From Rummeliibacillus stabekisii (GTDB taxonomy: Bacteria > Bacillota > Bacilli > Bacillales_A > Planococcaceae), in the NCBI RefSeq assembly GCF_007988965.1, contig NZ_BJVD01000008.1:1-64000 (forward strand): 64,000 nucleotides of DNA. Reading direction: 5' to 3'. How positions within the stretch are numbered: the stretch's first letter is position 1; each line of letters opens with the position of its first letter. Position numbers and translations under genes: made by a program. The notes under the pieces are model-generated. The model searched no databases. It worked only from the letters and a program-made list of their open reading frames with translations, and was not told the origin of the DNA. Of the stretch, positions 35,785 to 44,547 are shown piece after piece.

Positions 35785-36025
35785 TATTCTACCGTGAACA
35801 AACTAGAATATTTGACTAAAATCCAAAAACTTCGTGAATTATAAAATATTTGTAGACAAATATTGTTCGCTACAATTATGATGCGAGTATTTGCAAAACT
35901 ATTTTAAATTGATAAAATTATCATAGAATTTAAAGTTCATCTTCAAACTATGTTGGCATAGAAGTATCTAGGGATGCTTTCTATTCCACTGATTTGTAAA
36001 TGAGCAATTTTGGAGGAGATCTTTT
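35785..36025. other. Intergenic stretch between motA and the aminopeptidase
   Basis: The divergent gap is AT-rich. Nothing beyond the motAB promoter and the GGAGGAG ribosome site of the next gene is evident. Confidence 0.4.
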
Positions 36026-37258
36026 ATGAAAACGTTTCAAGAGAAGTTAGATAGTTATGCCGAATTGGCAGTAAAGGTGGGGGTGAACCTTCAACCGAGC
36101 CAATATCTGTTTATCCAAGCATCAATTGACCAAGCTGAGTTTGTTCGATTAGTCGTGAAGAAGGCTTACGAAGCAGAGGCAAAAGAAGTCTTTGTCCACT
36201 ATTCAGATGATTTGCTGACACGCATGCATTATGACATGGCACCAGAGGATGCCTTTGGTTTCTTTGCCCCTTGGCACGCAGAAGAGAAAAACTGGTTAGC
36301 TGACCATGGTGCAGCATTTATGACCATCAAATCACAAAGCCCTGATCTTTTAAAAGGTGTTGACCCTAAAAAAATCGCACTTCAACAAAAGGCGGCAGGT
36401 CAGGCATTGCAGCACTTCCGCCAAGCTTCCCAATCTAATAAAATCAGTTGGAACATTATAGGTACGCCTTCTAAAGAATGGGCTGCAAAGGTTTTTCCTG
36501 AGCTAGAGGAAGATAAACAAGTACCAGCCCTATGGGAGGCTATCTTTAAAACAGTCCGCGCTGACTTAGACAATCCGCTTGAAGCTTGGGAAGCTCATGA
36601 TGAAGTATTACATGAAAAAGTAAAACATCTAAACGGTAAAAAATATCAAAAACTTCACTACACTGCCCCAGGTACAGATTTAACGATCGAATTGCCGAAG
36701 GGACATGTGTGGAGTGGTGGCGGAAGCAAAAATCAAAATGGCAAACCTTTCATGGCCAATATTCCGACAGAGGAAGTGTTCACTGCGCCTCATAAAGATG
36801 GTGTTAATGGCTACATCACATGCACAAAGCCACTTAGCTACGCAGGCACAATTATCGATCATTTTACCTTAACATTTGAAAATGGAAGAATTGTGGATGT
36901 AAAAGCAGAAGAAGGCGAAGATGTCTTAAAAAATCTAGTTGAAACAGATGAGGGTTCACATTATCTAGGTGAAGTAGCTCTTGTTCCGCATGATTCGCCA
37001 ATCTCCAACTCCGGTTTACTGTTCTATAATACGCTATTCGACGAAAATGCTTCTAACCATCTAGCAATCGGTAGCGCATATGCATTCTGTATTGAAAATG
37101 GCACAACAATGACTGCTGCAGAACTCGAAAAACACGGTATAAACCAAAGCATTATGCATGTTGATTTTATGGTTGGCTCCAAAGATATGGACATTGAAGG
37201 CATTACAGAAGATGGACGTTCAGAAGCTGTCTTCCGCAATGGAAACTGGGCATTCTAA
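36026..37258 (+). CDS. M29 family metalloaminopeptidase (AmpS/PepS type), copy 1
   Basis: This 410-residue cytosolic enzyme removes N-terminal amino acids using a two-metal site. The conserved metal-ligand blocks are NIPTEEVFTAPHKDGVNG, LGEVALVPHDSPIS, FDENASNHLAIG and MHVDFMVGS. GGAGGAG precedes the ATG. A second gene at 44753-45982 encodes a paralogue of 409 residues that aligns along its whole length. This copy stands alone, while the other is coupled to a helicase gene. Distinct substrate ranges are likely but cannot be read from the sequence. Confidence 0.92.
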   Translation: MKTFQEKLDSYAELAVKVGVNLQPSQYLFIQASIDQAEFVRLVVKKAYEAEAKEVFVHYSDDLLTRMHYDMAPEDAFGFFAPWHAEEKNWLADHGAAFMTIKSQSPDLLKGVDPKKIALQQKAAGQALQHFRQASQSNKISWNIIGTPSKEWAAKVFPELEEDKQVPALWEAIFKTVRADLDNPLEAWEAHDEVLHEKVKHLNGKKYQKLHYTAPGTDLTIELPKGHVWSGGGSKNQNGKPFMANIPTEEVFTAPHKDGVNGYITCTKPLSYAGTIIDHFTLTFENGRIVDVKAEEGEDVLKNLVETDEGSHYLGEVALVPHDSPISNSGLLFYNTLFDENASNHLAIGSAYAFCIENGTTMTAAELEKHGINQSIMHVDFMVGSKDMDIEGITEDGRSEAVFRNGNWAF

Positions 37259-37396
37259 GCTCCCCATAAATAACCAATTTATTTTCACGTAAAAGTGGTA
37301 TAATAATAGTGTTCTATTAATCTTATAGAAACCTGTTTTAACCTTATAATTCAAGAAAAAATCATGTATACTATTTATATAAAGTGAAACTACAGT

Positions 37397-37536
37397 TAGT
37401 AGGTTATTTCCTACTAATTGTTAGTTTTACCAATCGGGCAGTTACGGGCAATAAACCCCAGTCTAAACTTCCCGTTTGCACTTACTTTCGTTTTGGGGTT
37501 TACCATCCGCTAATGCGGAATAAAATTATTTAATAC
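37397..37536 (+). repeat. Structured leader containing repeat copy 2 (AATCGGGC family)
   Basis: A perfect hairpin TTAGTAGG/CCTACTAA comes first (37397-37418). From 37426 the sequence has CCAATCGGGC, then TAAACCCCA (near 37452) that pairs with TGGGGTTTA (near 37494). ACGGG before the first arm can pair with CCCGT inside the loop, giving crossing helices like a pseudoknot. CCGC/GCGG closes the element. It shares blocks with 30557-30660. It directly precedes a 46-codon gene, so it may act as its leader. Confidence 0.45.
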
Positions 37537-37552
37537 ATGGAGGGCTATGATA

Positions 37553-37693
37553 ATGGCAACTTTTATGGTTACTGTATTAGGCGTATTCTTCGCAATTATG
37601 GGCACTGGCGCTATTCTTGTTCACTTTTTGCGTGATGGGCTTAATTCTTCAACTTCTCATATTATCGATCCAAAACCAGAAACTAAGTTCTAA
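37553..37693 (+). CDS. Small single-pass membrane protein, 46 residues
   Basis: The predicted protein begins MATFMVTVLGVFFAIMGTGA, a hydrophobic segment to about residue 25, followed by a short polar tail with HFLRDGL and PKPETKF. GGAGGG lies 8 bases before the ATG at 37553; an ATG at 37547 is too close to it. A perfect terminator follows 3 bases after the stop. I do not recognise a family. A positive residue pattern inside (RDG, K) suggests the N-terminus is outside. It is probably a real gene because promoter-side structure, ribosome site and terminator frame it tightly. Confidence 0.65.
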   Translation: MATFMVTVLGVFFAIMGTGAILVHFLRDGLNSSTSHIIDPKPETKF

Positions 37694-37695
37694 TA

Positions 37696-37733
37696 AAAAG
37701 GAGCAGCCTGTAATCTAGTAGGCTGCTCTTTTT
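37696..37733 (+). terminator. Terminator after the 46-codon gene
   Basis: AAAAAGGAGCAGCCT pairs with AGGCTGCTCTTTTT around a 10-base loop. Confidence 0.9.
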
Positions 37734-37941
37734 ATTTCACAATCTATTAACATTTTCATCACAATTTCACTTTTATTTGTATCTTTAGTTCCTTTAAACT
37801 ACCATTTATTGGGTTTATATATCAACCTTCTATCTATCTACCTCTGTAATGATTGTTACATACCATAATATAACATGCTGAACCCTCTAAAAATATCATA
37901 TACTTATAGAACCTAAGGTTATTCGAGGAGGAATTGTACGC

Positions 37942-38940
37942 ATGTTTTCGCCAACAACTATTGGAATCGATTTGGGCACTGCCAATACATTAATATATAC
38001 AAAAAATAAAGGAATTATCATAAATGAACCTTCTGTCGTAGCTTATAATGTGAATACAAACCAAGTGATAGCGACAGGTACTGAAGCAAAGGAAATGGTC
38101 GGCAAAACGCCGATAGCTATTCAGGCAGTTCGTCCTCTAAAAGACGGTGTGATCGCTGACTTTGATATGACTACTGCTTTAATCAAGTCAATGATGGAAA
38201 AGGCTGCAAAAGTAATGGGCTCTTCTCTACGCAAACCAAACGTTGTGGTTTGTACTCCCGCAGGAGCAACATCCGTTGAAAGACTGGCGATTCAAGATGC
38301 GGTAAGACAATGCGGCGCTAAGGAAGTATTTTTAATTGAAGAATCTGTGGCAGCTGCTATAGGTGCTGATCTTCCTGTAAGCGATCCGATTGCGAGCGTT
38401 ATTGTAGACATTGGTGGCGGTACAACAGAAGTCGGTATTATATCATTCGGCGGAATTGTAACCTCTAACACATTGAAACTTGGCGGCGACCATATGAATG
38501 AAGAAATTATTCAATATGCACGCAAGGAATTCAACGTCCTGATTGGCGAGCCTACTGCTGAAAAGGTAAAACAGGAAATTGGTTACGCGCTGATTGACCA
38601 TCCTGTCGAAACAATGGAAATCAGAGGACGCGATATCGTTACTGGTTTACCTAAGATTATCTCTGTGAATTCTTATGATATACAAAATTGTTTAAAAGAG
38701 AACCTTTTAGCGATATTAGAATTAATTAGTAGGACCCTTGAATGCTGCCCTCCAGAACTATCGGGTGATATTGTAGATCAAGGTGTGATATTGACTGGCG
38801 GTGTATCACTGTTAAAAGGTATGACAGAATGGCTTTCAAATGAATTGGATGTACCTGTTCATCTTGCGCCAGAACCTCTTGAATCTGTTGCTGTCGGCAC
38901 AGGTAGATCGATTGATACCATTCATTTCCTTAAGAAATAA
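37942..38940 (+). CDS. mreBH: Actin-like cell-shape protein MreBH
   Basis: This 332-residue MreB homologue polymerises under the membrane and directs side-wall peptidoglycan enzymes. The actin-fold motifs are [17 protein letters not shown] (phosphate 1), [18 protein letters not shown] (phosphate 2), the connect-1 region [16 protein letters not shown] and the adenosine motif [11 protein letters not shown]. The start [15 protein letters not shown] and lone location, away from mreCD, fit MreBH or Mbl; the sequence is closer to MreBH. GAGGAGG lies before the ATG. In B. subtilis mreBH responds to sigma-I; I could not confirm a sigma-I promoter here. Confidence 0.9.
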   Translation: MFSPTTIGIDLGTANTLIYTKNKGIIINEPSVVAYNVNTNQVIATGTEAKEMVGKTPIAIQAVRPLKDGVIADFDMTTALIKSMMEKAAKVMGSSLRKPNVVVCTPAGATSVERLAIQDAVRQCGAKEVFLIEESVAAAIGADLPVSDPIASVIVDIGGGTTEVGIISFGGIVTSNTLKLGGDHMNEEIIQYARKEFNVLIGEPTAEKVKQEIGYALIDHPVETMEIRGRDIVTGLPKIISVNSYDIQNCLKENLLAILELISRTLECCPPELSGDIVDQGVILTGGVSLLKGMTEWLSNELDVPVHLAPEPLESVAVGTGRSIDTIHFLKK

Positions 38941-38950
38941 TTTACACAAA

Positions 38951-38995
38951 AACACATGGCGCGCTTTTTATCGAAGCTGCCATGTGTTTTCTTTT
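38951..38995 (+). terminator. Terminator after mreBH
   Basis: ACACATGGC pairs with GCCATGTGT around a larger loop (with inner GC pairing) and is followed by TTTTCTTTT. Confidence 0.8.
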
Positions 38996-38999
38996 ATTA

Positions 39000-39098
39000 T
39001 TCGACTTATTCCCCGGGAAATAGCACGACATTTTCCTACAATCCCCTCAGTAATTTGCGGGCGTTATTCGACCATTTCCTCCACCGGGCCTTACCCTT
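39000..39098 (-). repeat. Possible interspersed element between mreBH and the acetyltransferase
   Basis: The minus strand reads a GC-richer block with GGCCCGG, GTCGAATAACGCCCGC, AAATTACTGAGGGG and ATTTCCCGGGGAATAAG. CCCGGG is self-complementary, and the block looks like short intergenic elements I recall from related genomes. It carries no intact gene. The assignment as a repeat is a guess without a second copy in this window. Confidence 0.3.
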
Positions 39099-39644
39099 TC
39101 AATAATCTTCCTCTAAATAAGAATATAAATAATGATCTTCCCATTTCCCATTAATATATAGAAGACTTCGGAGTAATCCTTCTCGGTTAAATTTTGCTTT
39201 TTCAAGTACACGGACTGAAGCTATATTTTTAGGAGAAACATAAGCTTCTAAACGATGCAGGCATAAATCATTAAAAGCAAATTTGACAACAAGTGAAAGA
39301 GCTTCCGTCACAATTCCTCTGCCAGTATGGGATTCATCCATTGAATAACCCACAAATGCGCTTGAAAATGGCATACGCTTTATCGAATACAAAGAGATAT
39401 GCCCTACCATTTCCTTGGTTTGTATATCAAATATGCCAAAGCTATACTCACGGTTTAGACGCATTTGCTGAATTGATTCTTGTATTTTTTTTAATTGAAC
39501 CTTTTCAGTATAATATTCGGGCGGATGCAGTGGTTCATGTACTGACCAATAACGCATATTGCGCGCAACCATATTCGTAAATGGCGTGACATCTGACTCC
39601 ATTAATACCCGTAGAAAACATCGTTGCCCCTCTATAACAATCAT
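39099..39644 (-). CDS. GNAT N-acetyltransferase (RimJ/RimL type)
   Basis: This 181-residue acetyltransferase transfers acetyl from acetyl-CoA to an amine, often a ribosomal-protein or other N-terminus. The GNAT core is visible as MVGHISLYSIKRM, VGYSMDESHTGRGIVTEAL (acetyl-CoA loop, RxxGxG-like) and LHRLEAYVSPKNIASVRVLEK. The ATG at 39644 is favoured because the upstream GTG overlaps the GAGGGTGAG ribosome site. It is monocistronic. The substrate is unknown. Confidence 0.87.
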   Translation of the reverse strand: MIVIEGQRCFLRVLMESDVTPFTNMVARNMRYWSVHEPLHPPEYYTEKVQLKKIQESIQQMRLNREYSFGIFDIQTKEMVGHISLYSIKRMPFSSAFVGYSMDESHTGRGIVTEALSLVVKFAFNDLCLHRLEAYVSPKNIASVRVLEKAKFNREGLLRSLLYINGKWEDHYLYSYLEEDY

Positions 39645-39958
39645 GTTACTTCTCACCCTCTTTTAAAAATCTCTATTGTGTTAGAATCTTTTTCGCAACT
39701 TATAAGAGTTATGTACCCCATAATAAGAAATACTGCGCATTTTCACTAAATATGTATCCTTTCCTAAAACTTCCGAATGCTCTCTTTTTTATTTTACTGG
39801 AAATTTCACGAAAATGATATTTGTTGTTAAAGCAAAACGAATGTATACTTAAAGATAGTGGTTTTTTGTTATTATTACAGCTCACTTCTATCATTTGTAA
39901 AAATATTAGTTTTGGGCATATTGTTATTCTACAGTTTATGTTAAAGGGGGAGATTTTA
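39645..39958. other. Divergent intergenic stretch with promoter of the TspO-like gene
   Basis: On the plus strand TTGTTG (39822-39827), a 17-base spacer and TATACT (39845-39850) form a good promoter. The leader of about 100 bases shows no riboswitch I recognise. The side nearer the acetyltransferase shows nothing clear. Confidence 0.5.
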
Positions 39959-40687
39959 ATGGGCAGGCTACTCATCATTTCGCTTAGCTTTATCGCAATG
40001 ACCGTTTTTAGCATTATGGCAAATTTGATGCCATTGAACGGTTATACAACAAGTGAAATCTCCAACCGCTATACCGTCCTTTTTAGCCCTGCTGGATATG
40101 TTTCTGTAATTAAAATCTTTATTTATATTATTTTAGGTTTGTGGGTTTACCTGCAATGGAAAAAACGGCAGGCACAGCAGAACATAACGGGAGTGCAAAC
40201 AGCCTTATTTTCTTTCAGTGCTCTATTTAATATTTTATGGCTTTACTTGTGGCATTATGAATATTTCACATGGTCTATTATTGCCATATTGTTGATGGTT
40301 TTGTCGTTAATTGGGCTATATTTTACATATCCTAATTGGCAAAATACTTGGAGTGGGAGAATTCCTATTTCTTTATTCCTAGCTTGGGAAAGTATCATTG
40401 CATTTATGAATATTGCATTTCTATTTACACATAATCACTGGAATTTCTTAAGTTTAAGCGATCCTTTATGGACAGTTATCGCACTTACTGTTGGCACAGC
40501 AGCAGCACTCCATTTGCGATATCACCATGACGACTATGTTTTTCCTATCGTATATATTTGGACATTTATCGGTATAGCATTTAAGAACGGCTTTGATGAA
40601 TTGCTCGTTTCGACTGCTGCTTTATTTTTAAGTGGCGTCCTGCTCGTTGGAATTTTACTAATTAAAAAAACAAAGCCCTCTGAATAA
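39959..40687 (+). CDS. TspO/MBR-like tryptophan-rich membrane protein
   Basis: This 242-residue membrane protein has about seven hydrophobic segments. It resembles the tryptophan-rich sensory protein-like proteins of Bacillales: the TTSEISNRYTVLFSPAGYVSVIK block, the first-half LFNILWLYLWHYEYFTWSII and many aromatic residues match the TspO/MBR-like plan, though classic TspO is about 160 residues. AAAGGGGGA lies before the ATG at 39959; the open frame reaches further left but without a ribosome site. Ligand and function are unknown. Confidence 0.7.
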   Translation: MGRLLIISLSFIAMTVFSIMANLMPLNGYTTSEISNRYTVLFSPAGYVSVIKIFIYIILGLWVYLQWKKRQAQQNITGVQTALFSFSALFNILWLYLWHYEYFTWSIIAILLMVLSLIGLYFTYPNWQNTWSGRIPISLFLAWESIIAFMNIAFLFTHNHWNFLSLSDPLWTVIALTVGTAAALHLRYHHDDYVFPIVYIWTFIGIAFKNGFDELLVSTAALFLSGVLLVGILLIKKTKPSE

Positions 40688-40709
40688 TCAGAAGGGCTTT
40701 GTTTTTTAA
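40671..40709. terminator. Bidirectional terminator between the TspO-like gene and map
   Basis: AAAACAAAGCCCTCTGA pairs with TCAGAAGGGCTTTGTTTT around AATAA. It overlaps the end of the plus-strand gene and abuts the stop codon of map. Confidence 0.88.
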
Positions 40710-41458
40710 TCTAACTTTGTTGTAATAATAGGCACGCCATTAGTGACAATAATGGTATGTTCATGCTGAGCAACAAGAGATTTGTCTGGCGTTACAAATG
40801 TCCAGCCATCACCTGCTTCAACAATATGCTCCGCTTTTTGTGAGATAAATGGTTCTACAGCTAAAACCATACCTTCTTTCAACATTGTACGTTCCCAAGC
40901 ATCAAAATAGTTAAGAACGTGTTGTGGTTCTTCATGAAGAGAGCGCCCAATTCCATGTCCTGTCAGATTCATGATGACGTTTAAGCCGTGATCACGCGCC
41001 TCACGCTCTACTGCTTTGCCGATTTGGTTTAGTTTAGAACCTGCTTTAACTTTCGTCATAGCACGTTCGAATGCACTTGATGCTACATCACAGATTTTTT
41101 GGATATCTGCATTATCCACATCTCCTACGATAAACGAAATGCCGGTATCTGCATAATAACCATCCACATGTCCAGACACATCAATGTTAATCAAATCGCC
41201 TGCTTTTAATTTATAATTGTTCGGGATGCCGTGTGCTACTTGTTCATTGACGCTTAAGCATGTGTATCCTGGAAAATCATATTCTGCTTTAGGTCCAGAA
41301 ACCGCACCTTTCTCGTCAAATAGCTTTCCAGCCAAATCATCCAATTCTTTAGTCGTTACGCCTGGCTTGGCCGCTTCTTTTAAAGCCTCACGAATTTCGG
41401 CCATAGCACGGCCAGCTTTCATCAAAGCATCTATTTCTTCTTGCGTTTTTGCAATCAT
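40706..41458 (-). CDS. map: Type I methionine aminopeptidase
   Basis: This enzyme removes the initiator methionine from new proteins. The 250-residue chain has the five metal ligands in family blocks: the two Asp in INIDVSGHVDGYYADTG, the His in MNLTGHGIGRSLHEEP, the Glu in VLAVEPF and the Glu in VAQHEHTIIVT. It is not next to secY and infA, so it may be the second, YflG-like copy found in many Bacilli. RBS-like AAGGGATCG precedes the ATG. It is monocistronic. Confidence 0.92.
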   Translation of the reverse strand: MIAKTQEEIDALMKAGRAMAEIREALKEAAKPGVTTKELDDLAGKLFDEKGAVSGPKAEYDFPGYTCLSVNEQVAHGIPNNYKLKAGDLINIDVSGHVDGYYADTGISFIVGDVDNADIQKICDVASSAFERAMTKVKAGSKLNQIGKAVEREARDHGLNVIMNLTGHGIGRSLHEEPQHVLNYFDAWERTMLKEGMVLAVEPFISQKAEHIVEAGDGWTFVTPDKSLVAQHEHTIIVTNGVPIITTKLD

Positions 41459-41641
41459 GTAAAACGATCCCTTCTGATTAATCTCGCTATTTAACTATAC
41501 CACAAAATTCTGTGATGAAGTGAAAACCGGCTCAGTGGAGGTTTCTCTATTCCCCCTCATAACCTGCTAACCAAACAGCTACTTAGAATTTGAAAATGCG
41601 AGGTAAATTAAGTGTACTTTTCTAAATTAACATATGCGTTT

Positions 41642-42160
41642 CTATAAAAATAAGTGCTTGCGCTTTAAGAAAAAACCGCCGTTCAAAATGTTCGGCTCAT
41701 AGGAAACAACAAAAGCAGATGGGGCTATTTTTGTAATGCAATCTCGGAAATACCTTTCCTCTTTTCTCTTGGCAATCACTTTCAAACAGAGACGTTCCCC
41801 ATCTTTACCATTACCAATCCATGCTGTGACGCCAAAGCCTTCATCCCTCAATTTGCTAACCAACCCCTGCTGTTCTCTGTCAACAATCACATCAAAGATC
41901 ATATAACCTAGCGCTAGTTTGCTTTCAATGAGACCACCAGAATAAACGCCTAATCCCCATCCTACGCAATAAGCTAATATATTGAGCGGACGGTCTAAAT
42001 TATCCAGCACAATCTTCAACCCCATCAAATAGATAAAGACCTCAGCTACAGACATCAGTGATGCTACAATTCGATATCCTTTTATCACAAGAATCATCCG
42101 CAATGTTACCAGTGTCATATAAACAATATTGATAATAATAATTAGTAAAAGCATCTCCAA
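41642..42160 (-). CDS. UPF0316 (DUF2179) membrane protein, YebE-like
   Basis: This protein of about 172 residues has three membrane segments in its N-terminal half (MEMLLLIIIINIVYMTLVTL, then two more) and a C-terminal DUF2179 domain (FGVTAWIGNGKDGERLCLKV) thought to bind small ligands. It fits the UPF0316 family, B. subtilis YebE. The TTG at 42160 is preferred because GGGG lies 8 bases before it; a GTG at 42169 overlaps that site. Function is unknown. Confidence 0.8.
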   Translation of the reverse strand: MEMLLLIIIINIVYMTLVTLRMILVIKGYRIVASLMSVAEVFIYLMGLKIVLDNLDRPLNILAYCVGWGLGVYSGGLIESKLALGYMIFDVIVDREQQGLVSKLRDEGFGVTAWIGNGKDGERLCLKVIAKRKEERYFRDCITKIAPSAFVVSYEPNILNGGFFLKRKHLFL

Positions 42161-42394
42161 CAGATTCACCCCGCAATCAATTATTAGTATGTAGATTTAT
42201 TACAATCCATACCCAGTCATGAAACTAAAAAAACGAATTGAGTTCCGTTACGATTCGCTAGTATTAGCAAACTATATTAAAGAAGATCGGAATAAATACG
42301 ATAAAATTGTTATAGAATTTTTAGGTAATCAAATCTTATAAACTTTTAGCTTCTGCCGAAGAAGATACCTTAAAACAAGAAGGGTGGAAATTAT

Positions 42395-43105
42395 ATGAAG
42401 AATAGACTTGATCCACTAGAAGCAGCCTTACAGTTTGTTGAAAAACATTTTCATAATTGTCAGGGAGCTATCTTAGCTGGGAGTGTTGTTCGAGGACAAG
42501 CAACTGAAACTTCTGATTTAGATATCATCATATTTGACAAAAGTTTTCCTTTTTCTTATCGTGAATCCCTTATTGAATTTGGATGGAATATTGAACTGTT
42601 TGTTCATAATTTGAAGTCTTATCGTTTCTTTTTTGTACGTGATTGTAAAGAAGGAAGGCCTACAATGCCAAGAATGGTAAGTGAGGGCAAAATTTTAAAA
42701 GATACAGGAGTATTATCGGCTATTAGAAAGGAAGCCAAAGACTTAATAGAACAAGGGCCAGAAGATTGGACAAAAGAAACAATGGACATAAAGCGATATT
42801 TTGTTACGGATGTGTTAGATGATTTAATCGGTTGTCAAAATAGAGCTGAAGGCATTTTTATTGCGAGCACACTCAGCGAATTAGTTAGTGAATTCATCCT
42901 TCGAAGTAATGGCAAATGGATTGGTACATCAAAATGGGTTTATCGTTCATTAGTTCATCATGACAAGAAACTTGCAAACGAATTTGTTGAAGCATTCGAC
43001 GCATATTATAAATCAAATGATATTGGTAAGATTGTATGCCTGACTGATCAAGTCCTTCAACCATTTGGTGGAAGATTATTTGAAGGCTTCTCTTTAGGAA
43101 AATAA
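42395..43105 (+). CDS. Nucleotidyltransferase-fold protein
   Basis: This 236-residue protein has the nucleotidyltransferase signature ILAGSVVRGQATETSDLDII near residues 26-45: GS, then D-X-D eleven residues on. A third acidic residue (ELFVH region) could complete the site. The C-terminal part is helical. Relatives include aminoglycoside- and tRNA-type transferases and MNT-like antitoxins, so the role cannot be set; no HEPN toxin gene is adjacent. GAAGGGTGG precedes the ATG. A terminator follows. The 230 bases upstream hold no supported gene. Confidence 0.75.
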   Translation: MKNRLDPLEAALQFVEKHFHNCQGAILAGSVVRGQATETSDLDIIIFDKSFPFSYRESLIEFGWNIELFVHNLKSYRFFFVRDCKEGRPTMPRMVSEGKILKDTGVLSAIRKEAKDLIEQGPEDWTKETMDIKRYFVTDVLDDLIGCQNRAEGIFIASTLSELVSEFILRSNGKWIGTSKWVYRSLVHHDKKLANEFVEAFDAYYKSNDIGKIVCLTDQVLQPFGGRLFEGFSLGK

Positions 43106-43117
43106 CCTAATAAATAA

Positions 43118-43145
43118 AAACGCTCAGAATGTATCTGAGCGTTTG
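43118..43145 (+). terminator. Terminator after the nucleotidyltransferase-fold gene
   Basis: AAACGCTCAGA pairs with TCTGAGCGTTT around TGTA. Confidence 0.8.
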
Positions 43146-43184
43146 TTCATTGTATTGCTAATATCATGTCGAATTCTTAATTCA

Positions 43185-43748
43185 TTAATTTTTCGGGTTA
43201 GCTATTCGAGGCGCAGATTTAAACAGCAGCGCAACGACAATAATCGTTAAAATAATAGCAGGAATCATATAAGAGCCGTTGTACACAATAGAGTACCAAT
43301 ATACATTTTGCTTCCCTGCATATTCAGCAAAGAACACGATTCCCGCCAATGTATGTGCTGCATATTTTAATAATCCGCCAATAAATGTTCCAATTGTTAT
43401 AGCAACGATCATTTTGCCAGTTTGGCCACGTCGGTTGGCAGCAATCATCATGCCTCGCATCACACCAGCTAAGCCTACAGCTGTAAATGCAAAGAAATAA
43501 TCGATGAAGCCTTGCAAAGGCGTCAACACATAGGCGCCCCCTATTAACACTTGCAATCCGCCAATTAACAGCCCTGTAACGAGTCCAGCCATTGTCCCCC
43601 AACGAAATGCCATAAGTACAATCGGAACCATTACAAGGCTAATAGAACCGCCCTGTGGCCATAGACTAAAGGACAGCTTATCCAGTACAAATCCGATCGC
43701 TGCAAATATGGCGATTTCAATCATCATTAATAAACGTTTCTTATTCAA
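43185..43748 (-). CDS. thiT: Thiamine ECF transporter S component ThiT
   Basis: ThiT binds thiamine and works with the shared ECF energising module. This 187-residue, six-helix protein matches the ThiT/YuaJ family: FAAIGFVLDKLSFSLWPQGGS near the N-terminus, then FAEYAGKQNVYWYSIVYNGSY with the aromatic residues that line the thiamine site. The start is a TTG at 43748 with GGAGGAAG in front. A TPP riboswitch with its own terminator precedes it, which independently supports the call. The energising ATPases are not in this window. Confidence 0.95.
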   Translation of the reverse strand: MNKKRLLMMIEIAIFAAIGFVLDKLSFSLWPQGGSISLVMVPIVLMAFRWGTMAGLVTGLLIGGLQVLIGGAYVLTPLQGFIDYFFAFTAVGLAGVMRGMMIAANRRGQTGKMIVAITIGTFIGGLLKYAAHTLAGIVFFAEYAGKQNVYWYSIVYNGSYMIPAIILTIIVVALLFKSAPRIANPKN

Positions 43749-43835
43749 TATACTTCCTCCCGTATTTCGATGCAGCCCACTCTTGCCTAAAGCGTATTCC
43801 CGTAAACAAGTATTCCAGAAGATTTCCACCCAAAT

Positions 43836-43868
43836 AAAAAACGACATTAGGATAGCCCTAACATCGAA
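43836..43868 (-). terminator. Riboswitch-controlled terminator of thiT
   Basis: On the minus strand CGATGTTAGG pairs with CCTAATGTCG around GCTAT and is followed by six Ts. It lies between the TPP aptamer and the thiT start and should form when TPP is bound. Confidence 0.85.
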
Positions 43869-43885
43869 ATAAGTCGGTCTCTATC

Positions 43886-43980
43886 CACATTCCTACGCAA
43901 GCATTAACTTACAGGTTCAAAGGGTTAGAATTTCGGATTCACTCTCAGCCGCCCATTTGCGGCTCCCCTCGTGGTCGATA
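43886..43980 (-). promoter_or_regulatory. TPP (THI-box) riboswitch aptamer
   Basis: On the minus strand the conserved parts appear in order: GGGGAGCC, GGCTGAGAGTGAAT, ACCCTTTGAACCTG and GTTAATGCTTGCGTAGGAA. This is the classic thiamine pyrophosphate aptamer. Together with the terminator it lets TPP switch thiT off at the level of transcription. Confidence 0.96.
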
Positions 43981-44105
43981 CATCAGTATTTAATTGAACA
44001 CATTTATTGTACTTGATTTGATTTTAAATTGCCATGGTAATTTTCATCTTTCTGAATCTTTCAGTGAGCCCTGTGCGTATGTATAGATATATGGAGGTGT
44101 CAAAA

Positions 44106-44483
44106 TTGGAATTGGAAAACAATAATAACCGTGTAATCTCTTCTTTGTGTTATTTTAGTATATTTTTTGCTGGATTTATCTTGCCCGTCATCGTGTATTT
44201 TGCTGTAAAGGAACAAGAAGTGAAAAGGCATGCTAAGCGCGCCTTACTCTCTCACCTTCTTCTTCTGGTCCCTACCATTATTGGCGTTATTATATTTATG
44301 GCCGTGGTGGCTGGAGCCGGTTTTTACAGTTATTCATTTGAAACAGGGAGCCCAGATGCCTCGTCCAATGATGGTATGTGGATTATGGGAGCATGGCTCA
44401 TCTTTATTGTTGTAGAAGCTATCCTTTCGCTAGGCGTGTTCATTTGGAATATTGTACAAGGAATTAAAGTACTCAAAGTTTAA
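44106..44483 (+). CDS. DUF4870 family membrane protein
   Basis: This protein of 125 residues has three membrane segments and the DUF4870 pattern: NNRVISSLCYFSIFFAGFIL, then VKRHAKRALLSHLLLL, then a third helix. The start is a TTG at 44106 with GGAGGTG 8 bases before it; the longer frame to 44034 begins in the riboswitch upstream region and is not favoured. It is divergent from thiT. Function is unknown. Confidence 0.75.
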   Translation: MELENNNNRVISSLCYFSIFFAGFILPVIVYFAVKEQEVKRHAKRALLSHLLLLVPTIIGVIIFMAVVAGAGFYSYSFETGSPDASSNDGMWIMGAWLIFIVVEAILSLGVFIWNIVQGIKVLKV

Positions 44484-44547
44484 AATACTGTTAATATGGC
44501 TATTAGTTAAATATACACAAGCTCATCAATGAATGGAGTGCTACTAT

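Noticed and set aside
37860-37930. Sigma-I promoter before mreBH
   Set aside because: GAACCCTC is only a loose match to the expected -35 element, and a matching -10 at the right distance was not found.
42219-42341. 40-codon plus-strand frame beginning MKLKKRIEFRYDSLVLANYI before the nucleotidyltransferase-fold gene
   Set aside because: The codons look protein-like, but no ribosome binding site, promoter or family could be found. It may be a relic.
42395-43105. MNT/HEPN toxin-antitoxin pair
   Set aside because: The protein has the nucleotidyltransferase signature, but no HEPN gene lies on either side, and its length is larger than MNT antitoxins.
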